64,000 nt of DNA, taken from positions 310,001 through 374,000 of the forward strand of contig SWDT01000061.1 of NCBI GenBank assembly GCA_009193035.1. Reading direction: 5' to 3'. The translations under genes were made by a program, and so were the position numbers. This DNA is from Halicephalobus mephisto (taxonomy: Eukaryota > Nematoda > Chromadorea > Rhabditida > Panagrolaimidae). Of this stretch, positions 12,301 through 22,800 are shown piece after piece (position 1 is the first letter of the stretch; the number at the start of each line of letters is the position of its first letter). The notes under the pieces were generated by a model that had not been told where the DNA came from, ran no database searches, and was given only the letters and a program-made list of their open reading frames with translations.

Positions 12301-15300
12301 TTGATATTCTTCTACCTATTTTTTTGGATGAAATTATAAATCAACTTTATTCAATTAATTTAAAAATAGAAAATGAATATTTGGAAATAATTGAATTATC
12401 ATCAAAAGTTTTATTCGATATTATTGAAAAACTTTTTCCATTTTCTCAATTAAAATCAGTATATCAAACAGGAATTCAAAAACAATTGGAATTGATTATT
12501 TCGAAAACTTTAAGACCAATTATTCAAACAAATATTTTTTTAATTTCGAAATATCCATCAAAAATAAGACCTATTCAAGCAATTTTACTTGCTTTATTAA
12601 ATAAATTCAGTACTCAAATATTTATTAATTTTTTAAATGAATTTAATCAAAATCAAGATAAATTTGATTTTTTGGTGGAAATTTTGCACATGTTCAGAGA
12701 TATTTTGGATCGTTGTCCGTTTCCAATCGAATGGTACCAAATGAGATATCTTCAAAATAAAATGTTTATGAAACATGTGAGATTTATTAAAGCTTATATT
12801 TTGAAATATTTTTTAAATGAAAATATTCAAATATGGTTGGAATTTTTTAAAACAGCTGGATTTATTATTCAAAAAATAATTCCTAATGAAGAAACAAGTA
12901 TATACAATTTTGAAAACAGATTAATGAGAGAATCTGCGGCTTTAACAATCAGATCTATGTGGTTTTCTTTGTTATTTGATCAAAAATCAAAAATTATTGA
13001 TAAAATTCTGGGAGATTTGATTCAAGTAAGTCTTGTTGACGATAAAGATATTCGTTCTGCTATAGTTCCGATTTTCTACGATATGATGATGATTGAAAAA
13101 AATGATGAAAAAAGATTTGTTGATGAATTCATAATGCATCTGGATCCATTGGTAGATACAGGATTGGGAAATATGGCATTCAAAAATCAATTAAAAAATC
13201 AACTTCTTGAAATGTGCTGCAAAGACGACTATGTACAGTTGGAATTTGTTGAAAAAATAGATCGTTTGATGGAATTATTACTTAATTTGAGGTTGGTTTT
13301 AGTTTTTATATATAAATTAAGTAGTTAATTTTAGTTTTTATATATAAATTAAGTAGTTAATTTTAGTTTTTATATATAAATTAAGTTATTAATTTTAGTT
13401 TTTATATGTAAATTAAGTAGTTAATTTTAGTTTATATATATAAATTAAGTTATTAATTTTAGTTTTTATATATGAATTAAGTTATTAATTTTAGTTTTTA
13501 TATATGAATTAAGTTATTAATTTTAGTTTTTATATATGAATTAATTTGTTTAGTTTTTATACAGAAAATTATCAGTTTATTTACTTTTTAGCTTTATTTA
13601 ATCTTTAATTTGTTGTTTATTTATTTTTTACTTTTCAGACAAGTGAGAAATGATGCGGATTGTGTGGAATCAGGAAAATTCTGTCTAGTTCAATTGATAG
13701 ATTTCTATGAATCGATAAATTTGAACGAACTCAAAGTTCATCATCTGAACAACCTCTATGCTGCTCATCTGGAGTCTGGATCGAATGTAGAAGCTGCTTT
13801 TACTTTAAAAAGAATTTCAGAATTATTAGATTGGTCAAAAAGTAAAGTACCCAGTTACATATCGAAACGACAGTATGACAGAGGATGCAGTACTCAAGTT
13901 GCCCTGAGGGAATGTTTATTTGTCGAAATGGCCAGTCTTTTTGATAAAGGAGAACATTGGGAAAAATCTATTAAAATTTTAAAAGAATTAATACCTGTTT
14001 ATGAAGATATTTTGATTGATTACGGTAAATTGGCAGATCTTCATCGAAGAATAGGAACATTGTACGACAAAATAAACGCGAAAATTCGGACTGAATCGTA
14101 TTATTTTTTTGTTAGTTTTTATGGAAAAGGATTTCCAGATTACTTGAGTAACAAAAAATTTGTTTTTCGAGGTGAAAAATTAGAAATGTTAGGACAATTT
14201 AAAGAAAGAATGTTAAATAAGTATTTTGGATCGCAATATGTCGACAATATGGATAATTGTGATTCACTTATGAATTCAGATGGAAAATTTTTACAGGTAA
14301 TTTTTATAATTTTAAAAATTATTAAAATTAAAAATTAAAAAATAAAAAAATAAAAAAAATTATTTAAAATTAAAAATTAAAAAAATTATTTAAAATTAAA
14401 ATTTTTTAGATTACTTTGTATAATTTTAAATGATTTTTTAAAATTATTTTGTATAATTTTTTAGTTTTAAAAAAATTTTTTAGAGTATTTTGTGTGATTT
14501 TGTAAAATTTTAAATAATTTAACTTTTTAGATTATTTTATGTAATTTTTTAGTTTTAAAAAAATTTTTAGATTATTTTGTGTAATTTTAAATAATTTAAC
14601 TTTTTAAATAATTTTATGTAATTTTTTAGTTTTAAAAAAATTTTTAGATTATCTATATAATTTTGTAAAATTTTAAATAATTTAACTTTTTAGATTATTT
14701 TATATAATTTTTTAGTTTAAAAAAATTTTTTAGATTATTTTGTGTAATTTTGTAAAATTTTAAATAATTTAACTTTTTAAATTATTTTATGTAATTTTTT
14801 AGTTTTAAAAAAATTTTTTTAGATTATTTTGTATAATTTTGTAAAATTTTAAATAATTTAACTTTTTAGATTATTCCAATCACCCCGGTGAAGCCCCCGA
14901 AATCGTCTCAAAAACAGGCAGAAACGGCTTTAATAAGATGGTATTTCAAACATCATGATGTTTGTGAATTTGAACAAATAAGATCTGAAAGAAAAGACAA
15001 AACTAAATGGACAAAAATTGACCTAAATGATTCAACGAGATTATGGATAAGAAAAAAAATTATAAAAATTTCACATAAACTTCCAGGAATTTTAAATTTT
15101 TCTCCTGTAGAAAACGAAATAGAACCTGAAATTTTGAATCCAGTTGAAGTTGCTATTCAAAAAATTGAAGAAGTTAATGAAAATTTAAGAGAAACGGCAG
15201 AAATGGTCGTTAATGGTTTCAACGAATATATAATAAATCTCGGTGGATGGATTCGAGGAGTTCTTCAAGCAGATGTCGGAGGCGGGATTAAAAATTATGA

Positions 15301-16602
15301 TGTAAGTTTTTAAAATTTTATTTTTAAAAATCTTTAAAAAAAATTATTTTTAAAAATGTTTGTAAAAATTTTATTTTTAAAAATGTTTGTAAAAAAATTT
15401 ACTTTTGGGTATTTTTAAAATTTTATTCTTAAAAATATTCAAAAATAAATTTTTTAAAAACATTTTTAAGATTTTATTTTTAAAAATCTTTAAAAAAATT
15501 AATTTTTGAATATTTTTAAAAATGTTTGTAAAAAAATTTATTTTTGAATATTTTTAAAAAAATTATTTTTGAGTATTTTTGAAATTTTATATTTAAAAAT
15601 CTTTTAAAAAAATTATTTTTTAAAATCTTTAAAAAAATTTATTTTTGAATATTTTAAAGATTTTATTTTTTAAAATCTTTAAAAAAATTAATTTTTGAAT
15701 ATTTTTAAAATTTTATTTTTAAAAATGTTTGTAAAAAAATTTATTTTTGAATATTAAAAAAAAATTATTTTTGAGTATTTTTAAAATTTTATTTTTAAAA
15801 ATCTTTTTAAAAACTTTATTTTTGAATATTTTTAAAATTTTATTTTTAAAAATGTTTGTAAAAAAATTTATTTTTGAATATTTTAAAGATTTTATTTTTT
15901 TTATTTTTTTAAAATTTTTACTTTTAGTCTTTTTTTACTGATGAAGTGAAATCAGAAGCGACAATTCAAGAAATAAAATCGATTTCGAAACTTGGAAGAC
16001 TTCTACTTCATCACGTGGCGATTCTGGAGTCTTGTCTGTGTGTCCATGCTTCTAAGCCGAACCTCGTGAACGAATCTCTTCATGCTGCTTTGGTTGATCT
16101 ATTTTTGGATTACAAAAGAAATATTGAATCAAGATTTGGTCCATCGCAAAGTTTATTGTCAAATGGAAATTCGATTTATCTTCCTGCCAGCGGCAATTTG
16201 GCTGCAGCAAGTTTTACATCAACGCCTAGTTTTGGACATGGATCTACGTCGTCGTTGTCGTTGGATGAATCGACGGATAAACAAAATGTTATTTTTAGAG
16301 CTGTTCCTGGAGCTGCAACTCTTTTAAGAAGTACTATGAATAGATCTAAAATTCCAAATACAGTAGGAAAAAAATTAATTCAAATTGATTGTGAATTTGA
16401 TCAAAGTAGAGATCAAATGCTTCAGACCCTAAGGGAATTAGCATGTAGATCAATCGTAACTTCGCCCGAACCGAGAGATACATTGAAGGATTTCGAAGCA
16501 ATTGTTAACGGAAATCGGATTAATGAAATTAACGATAATCCACCTCCACTTCCTCAAAGACTTTCGGAATTTCATGGTCCTCTTATTTCTGAATTTAATT
16601 AA
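9310..16602 (+). CDS. ced-5: DOCK180-family Rac exchange factor CED-5
   Basis: Exons 9310-10295, 10745-13291, 13639-14296, 14870-15301 and 15928-16602 join in frame to about 1765 residues, near the CED-5/DOCK1 length. An SH3 domain covers about residues 16-78; then DOCK N-terminal helical sequence (EVVQRRAST, ALKGWWKFVKSKY); a DHR1 lipid-binding C2-like domain around 430-600 (NEIYFKLGSADLHGG); a long helical, very AT-biased middle; and a DHR2 catalytic domain from about 1185 to 1600. The C-terminus ends in a PPPLPQRL motif, a likely ligand for the SH3 of the Crk homolog CED-2. CED-5 with CED-12/ELMO activates the Rac CED-10 in corpse engulfment and cell migration. An acceptor at 9291-9292 lies just before the ATG. 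Confidence 0.95.
10296..10744 (+). repeat. ced-5 intron 1, filled with an AT-rich tandem repeat
   Basis: After the donor, most of this 449-base intron consists of about 30-bp units of the form aattttattaaaaatttcg followed by aaattgttttaa, repeated roughly ten times with small changes. The last 80 bases before the acceptor are unique. No coding potential. Confidence 0.75.
13292..13638 (+). repeat. ced-5 intron 2, tandem 33-bp repeat
   Basis: Immediately after the donor there are about eight near-identical copies of a 33-bp unit built on aattaagtagttaatttta followed by gtttttatatata, from 13300 to 13550. The unit contains a ttttag sequence, so every copy carries a weak acceptor-like site. The copies are very similar to each other, suggesting recent expansion. 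Confidence 0.8.
14297..14869 (+). repeat. ced-5 intron 3, tandem repeat resembling its own 3' splice site
   Basis: The intron contains several copies of an approximately 80-120-bp unit that includes taactttttagattatt, tgtaattttttag and taaaattttaaataat. The true acceptor and exon start at 14861-14875 (actttttag then attatt) match that unit, so the array is a series of near copies of the authentic 3' splice site. Confidence 0.7.
15302..15927 (+). repeat. ced-5 intron 4, AT-rich tandem repeat
   Basis: The 626-base intron is made largely of units combining aaaaatctttaaaaaaatt, tttttgaatatttttaaaa and aaaaatgtttgtaaaaaaa in varying order. The acceptor tacttttag at 15919-15927 ends it. There is an open + frame near 15747-15941, but it is repetitive Phe/Leu/Lys sequence and not a gene. 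Confidence 0.7.
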
Positions 16603-16934
16603 TTTTTTTGTTTATATTGGAATAAAATTAATTTTTAAAGAATTTAAGTTTTTTAATAAAATTAATTTTTAAAAAATTTGAAAATTATTTTATTCAAAAA
16701 AATGAAATAAGTATTATATTAAAATTGTTTTTATGGGTAGTTTTAGTTTTTTTTGGAGCTTTAAAAGTATCCTAAAATAAAAAATTATTTTTGACTGTAA
16801 TTTGCCAAGTTTATTATTTTTGACTTTTATTCGCTCTACGTATGAATTGAAAAATTGCGAAAAATCAATTTTATAAAAATTGGAAGTAAAAAAATTTAAA
16901 AATAAAAGCTGATTTTTGAGAAATTGTGAAATTT

Positions 16935-17055
16935 AGGTAAACGGAAGAAAAGGAACAAGAGCGCGAGAGAGGACAGGGCGAGTTGATTTTAATACCAGTT
17001 TGCCAGGTTTACCGTTTTTTAACTTTTACTCGCCCTTGCGCGGGAATTCAAAAAT
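16935..17055. repeat. Hairpin-like dispersed repeat
   Basis: Contains agggcgagt near 16975 and its inverse actcgccct near 17028, flanking about 50 bases of T-rich sequence, with gcgcgagag and gcgcggga outside them. Related sequences with the same tttactcgccct and gcgcgggaattt core occur near 35640-35720, 35815-35890 and, more weakly, 59930-59990. The form suggests a small foldback or MITE-like element. Confidence 0.5.
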
Positions 17056-18521
17056 TACACTATTACAAAAAAAATTAAAAATCAAAATTCTCATAATTGT
17101 TTTAAACTAGAATTATCAAAGTATTATTTTTAATTTTGTTTACACGGGAAATTGAGAAAATTATACATCAATTTTTGCGTAACACAACGTTTCAGGAAAA
17201 AGAGAGGCATTTTACCCAAGTTTATTTCCCGAGTGAAGAGTCAAAACTGGCATAGACGTCTCAAGCGGCCATTTATCAGCGGAAGCGGAGCTATTGTGAG
17301 AACAATGGTCAAAAAGAAGAGTCGTTTCTCCGGCATTTTGGCCCAACTTTTGTCGTTTCTAAAAAGAACAGTTTCTAGTATTGAATTTCAATGACTCGCT
17401 CGGGCTTTTCTGACCATGTTTTCCAAAAAGTCCTTGCGCACTCAAACACAAAATTGGTAAAATAATTTTCAAAAAGGAATAACTGTCTAAAATTTCTTCC
17501 GACCATTTTTTTCAAAAATCAATTGGTCAAAACTGGCCGATATTTTCCTTTTGATTCAATTTCTGACCAAAGAAATCAAAACAAGGCCACTTTTGCCGCG
17601 CAATTCCTTTTCTGGGAAATTTCCAATAATTTAAATATAAAACTTTTTTAAATTTAAACATTTTTTTAATATTTTTTTTTAATTTAAAAAAAATATTTTT
17701 TAGTTTTTTATTTAAAATATAAAAATTTTTAGTTTTTTTGTCACTAATTTGTTAGTTTTTTTTGATTTTTCGGTTAATTTAGTTTGCCCCAATTTGTTTT
17801 GTTTAAAAAGTTCAAAATTAAAGTTTTTAGAAACTTGTGAAAAATTCCGAAACTTTTGGAGATTTTTTAGGAAATTTTGTTTTTAGAATTTTTCAGAATC
17901 CAATGAAATTTTCAAAAATATTTAAAATTTAAAATTCTAATTTTAATTTTTAAAATGATGTAAAAATTTTAATTGGCATTCATTCACATTTTGCCAAAGA
18001 TCCGGATTTGGCAATATTCACGTTTCGCCAAATTTTAGTTTTTCGATTTTTTTAAATTACAACTTTCTAAAATTTAATAAAAATTTCCGAAATCATGAAT
18101 TTTAAAAGTTTGTAGCAGATTCTGAAAATTCGTGTCAGGACCATTTTGTGAAAATTTTTATTTTTTTTTTAAAATAATTTCGAAATTCTAAGAATTTTAA
18201 AATTAAAAATTTTCGCAAAATTGTCTCGACACGAATTTTTGTTTTTTTATAAAATGATTTTGAATTTCTGAAATTTTGGGATTTTAGAAATTCGCGTCGG
18301 GAAAATTTTACGACAACATTGATTTGTAATTTTTATAATCGTAGGATTGCATATTTGGCACTTGGAAACACTGACAGCTGTGAAAGTCGGGATTACCTCT
18401 GATTCTTGAGGATTTGCTTGGTTTTGGGCCAGTCGGACAGTCCCAATTAGTCGTGTCTAGAAATGGCCAAACAAGGCAAAATGTGTCTTTGCTGACCGTT
18501 TGCAATTTCCGGGTTTCCCGT

Positions 18522-18730
18522 GTTCTCGCGCTGGTCTCCTGGTCTCGCACTGGCTTCTTATTCTCGCGCTGGTCTCCTGTTCTCGCGCTAGTCTCCTGGT
18601 CTCGCACTGGCTTCTTATTCTCGCGCTAGTCTCCTGCTCTCGCGCTGGCTTCTTATTCTCGCACTGGTCTTCTGTTTTCGGACTGTCCTCTTGTTCTCGC
18701 GCTGGCTTCTTGTTCTCGCGCTGGTCTCTT
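18522..18730 (+). repeat. 19-bp minisatellite, 11 copies
   Basis: Eleven head-to-tail copies of a 19-bp unit fill exactly 209 bases with no length change. A typical unit is gttctcgcgctggtctcct; variants swap gg for ag, c for t, and the final ct for tt or ta. Two subtypes alternate in part of the array (one ending ggtctcct, the other ggcttctt), suggesting an earlier 38-bp expansion. It is conspicuously GC-rich against its surroundings and is open in several frames, but has no start context. Confidence 0.85.
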
Positions 18731-19874
18731 GATTGTTAGGCTTGCCCTTCTTTGAACCTCTACAAATAAACAATTTCCACTTTTAGATCGATCTCCTCAT
18801 TCCACCAAATTCACTTTTTAAAATCGTTCAATTTTAAAGTTTATTAATTTTATTAAAATTGATGATGATCGAATTTCGGAATTTTTTCTTTTTAGAAATT
18901 TTATTAAAATTAAAAATAAAAGTTTAGGATTTTCCGTGTTAAGACAAACATTTTTATTTTTGTGAAATTTTCGTTTTAGGACAAAATTCGCGAATTTAAA
19001 AAAAAAATTAAATTTTTATTAAATTTGAAATTTTTCTTGTTAAAATATAAATTTAAGTTTTTTTAAATTTCGAAATTTCTCTTATCAAAAAAATTTAAAT
19101 AAATTATTAAAAATTTAAAAAATATTTCGAAAAAATCGAATATTTTAATTTTGGAAAAATTTAAATAAATTATTAAAAATTTTCAAAATATTTCGAAAAA
19201 ATCGAATATTTTAATTTTGGAAAAATTAAAATAAATTTTAAAAATATTTTGAAACAGTAAAATTTTAAATTTATTTTTAATTTCAAAAAATTTGAGTTAA
19301 TTGACTTGGGAAAAATCAAAATATGTCTTAGGACAAAAAACTCGGATCTTAATCTCTGATTCGGATCATCGAGTTTTTTAAAAAAGAACTTTGAGGTTCT
19401 GAGTGGACAGATAAAACACTTAAGAAGACCCTTAAGGACCAGATTACCACTTTTGTCGATTCCTTCCAGGTCAGATCTCTTTTTGGAATTGATCGATTTT
19501 TTTTGATTTGTTTAAATTTGTCGGGAAAAGAAATCCCATCAAGAAAGCTGATTTTGGTCTAAGATAACCCGGAACGCGTCCGTTTTCTTTTTTATTTTTG
19601 ATTTTCGCCGATTTTTAAATTTTTTTTATAAATTTGAAATTTAAAATCCTTCAAATTTGTCATTTTTTAAAATATTTTATTTTTTCCAAATTTTTTTTAA
19701 ATTTTAAAATTTATTTTTTAAACTTAAATTTTTAATTTTAATTTTAATTTGAAAATTTATTTTTTAGACTTGAATTTTTATTTTTATTTTTAATTTTTTA
19801 AAATTTATTTTTATTTTTAATTTTATTTTTAAAATTTATTTTTATTTTTAATTTTAATTTTAAAATTTTTAGAA

Positions 19875-22800
19875 ATGACTTCGGTGGCCCCTACGGCTAC
19901 CCCAGACAAGTCAGACGAGGAGAATCAGAACCTCAACTTGGATTCCTTGGATGTGAAATCTAACACGAATTCTGTTCACGTATCTGTTTCATCCGCAAAA
20001 AGTTCTATTTCGTCGATGGAAAAGGTCGATGGAAGATCTAACGGAAACAATATGTCATTTCAGAAGCAGCCTATTCTTGGAACAAGTGTCAGTTACAAAC
20101 CTCCAGGGAATTCAAGTTTGCCATATGGATATGCGACCATGAATAGATATGCCCTGAGGCATCAACCCCCACCATCATCTTTTTACCGAAAAGAAGTCCT
20201 TGTTCCTCCGGCATTAGATGACCCAGTAAGTGTGTCAATAACAATGTCATTGACCTTTCTAAAAAGATGAATATCTTTATGCTTTTAGGTCGATTCCAGC
20301 AACGTCAGTTGGCAAAAGTTTTCAGTCACTTTGTATCGGGTAAGTCAGGCTTTCCATTACACTATCCCGATTTCTTTAAGCTTTTTGGGTTTGTCCGATA
20401 TCCCTCGACCAAATCGACATTTGGATCTTTTGGAAATAACGCGTAAATTTATAGCTTTTAAAAAATAAAAAACTCATCTGTTTTTATTTAGCAAAAAATC
20501 GATTTTTACGTATTAATTATTTTAAATTAAAAGAAATTATTTTTTTAGATTAAAAAATTTAATTTTTATATTGGATTTTATTTTTACACTGATTATTTTG
20601 AATTTAAAGTTTTATTTTTATATTGGTTTTTTTTAAATTTAAAAAGTTTTATTTTTACACTGATTTTTCTAAATTTAAAAAGTTTTATTTTTACACTGAT
20701 TTTTTTGAATTTAAAGTTTTATTTTTATATTGATTATTTTTAATTTAAAAAGTTTTATTTTTATACTGATTTTTTTGAATTTTTAGTCAGCAACTGTCGG
20801 ATTTGGAATTGCCATCAGTGGAGGTCGAGATAATCCGTTATTTATCTCTGGAGATCCTTCCATTGTCGTTCAGGAAATTGTTCCTTCTGGTCCTGCAGCA
20901 GGTCTTGTCCAGTGAGTTTTATCAGCTTTCTATTTTATCAAAGTTAACAGTCAAATTACACTTTAGTATTTTATCGGACTTTTTTAAAAACAAGATAACA
21001 ATATATCACTAGATTAAATGTATAATACTTAATCCATGTTTAATGTTTCTTCTTACGGTCCACAGCATGCTTTTCATCGATTACTGTATCAAGCTTTGTG
21101 AGGCTATGTATCTTTTTTAAATTTTTGGATCATGTTGTTTTTGGTTCCCGAGCGAGGACTTGGGACCGAAATCTCCCCATGGCTTTCCGAAAGTTAACCA
21201 GTCTATGATTTCTCCCCACATTGGGTTTGTTCAAGAGTGTCTGACTTCACTTAAGGAGGATATCGAGTGCTTCAGATACTTCTTCAATCTCTGGTTCCGG
21301 GATCTTTTGTTTCTTAACGAACAACAACATGTAATACTTTTTGGTTTTTTCTTCGATGCTTCTTCTGTTATCCACATGAAGTTCTTCGTTATTGATGATA
21401 GATGACATCTGATGCTTTATCCTTGTTCTGCTGTCTTGATCATGAAGTTCTTCGTTATTGATGATAAATGACATTTGATGCTTTATCCTTGTTCTGTTGT
21501 CTTGATCATGAAGTTCTTCGTTATTGATGATAAATGATATCTGATGCTTTATCCTTGTTCTGCTGTCTTGATCATGAAGTTCTTCGTCATTAATGATAAA
21601 TTATATCTGATGCTTTATCCTTGTTGTGCTGTCTGGATCATGTTGTTGATACGGTAAGCTTCAAAGTTAGCCTCCAATTCTTCATGATAGATTCTTTCAA
21701 TAGTGGGAAGATTTCTGCTTGTGAGTTTTGTTTCAGCTTTTTGAGTTGACTAAGTTGTTTCCTTATCTTTGATGTAATTATCTTCTGTTTGTGGTTTGAC
21801 TTGAATCTTTCTAGTTCAAAGATGCATTGTGTCAATTATTTGAGAAAAATGTTATAATTATGAAATGGATCGTCATCCTACTTCCACCTTGTTATTTCCA
21901 CGACTTTTGCCAAATTCAGGATAAATAGTCATATTTCTCCGATTCTGGGGATTTCACACAAAATAATAATCGTCTGCTTCCATTACGATTTTTACGTGGA
22001 TCGGCCAATGTTCACTGTTAGCTTTGAAATCAAAATCAAAATAAAAATTTTTCATGTTAAATTAAAATTAAAATTTTTCGTGTTAAAATTAAAATTAAAA
22101 TTTTTCGTGTTAAAACAAAATTTAAAATTTTTCGTGTTAAAATTAAAATTTTTCATATTAAATTAAAATTAATATTTTTTATGTTAAAACAAAATTTAAA
22201 ATTTTTCATGTTAAAACAAAATTAAAATTTCTCTTACCTAAATTTGCATAACTATTTGGATTTTTTAAATGAAAATTATGATTTTTTTGTTTTAATGAAA
22301 AAAACCAAATTTCGACTTCCAATTCTGTCAACTTTGATGAAACAAAACATTTTTAAACTCGTAATTGATTGATATATTTCAATTTTGTCGATTTTTGTCT
22401 TCCAAAATTGAATGATTTTAAAATTTATGTGATTTTTATATTTTAAATTTTAATGATTTTAATGATTTTTATTTTTAAATTTATGATTTTAATGATTTTT
22501 ATTTTTAAATTTATGATTTTTATATTTTAAATTTTAATGATTTTTATTTTTAAATTTATGATTTTTATATTTTTACTTTTAAATTTTAATGATTTTTATA
22601 TTTTTATTTTTAAATTTATGATTTTTGCAGAGTTGGAGACAGGATATTGGAAGCTAACGGGGTGAAATTAGAAAACGCCGATTATGCGAGAGCAGTTTCG
22701 ATCATGCAAGACGCTCAGCAATTGAACATGATTGTCAAACGTAGAGTTCCGGTTCCGTTTATTGAATTTGAACAAAGAACTCTGAAATTTACTTTATCCA

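Larger units (their letters stand above)
16603..19874. other. Intergenic region between ced-5 and zoo-1
   Basis: No gene is convincing here. The ced-5 3' end has AATAAA at 16621-16626. A hairpin-like dispersed repeat lies at 16935-17055. Around 17150-17620 base composition is less AT-rich and a basic 80-residue open frame exists (17152-17394, +), but it has no recognisable domain or start context. A GC-rich minisatellite is at 18522-18730. From 18780 to 19870 the DNA is mostly runs of A and T, apart from a mixed block at 19330-19580 that could be the zoo-1 promoter or 5' exon. Confidence 0.6.

Noticed and set aside
15747..15941. Open + frame rich in Phe, Leu and Lys just before ced-5 exon 5
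   Set aside because: It is the AT-rich tandem repeat of intron 4; the true exon starts at 15928 in another frame.
17152..17394. Open + frame of 80 codons, basic protein
   Set aside because: No domain, poor start context, lies in a region with dispersed repeats; likely chance.
18308..18739. Overlapping open frames on both strands (Arg/Glu-rich or Ser/Leu-rich repeats)
   Set aside because: They are translations of the 19-bp minisatellite and its flanks, not genes.
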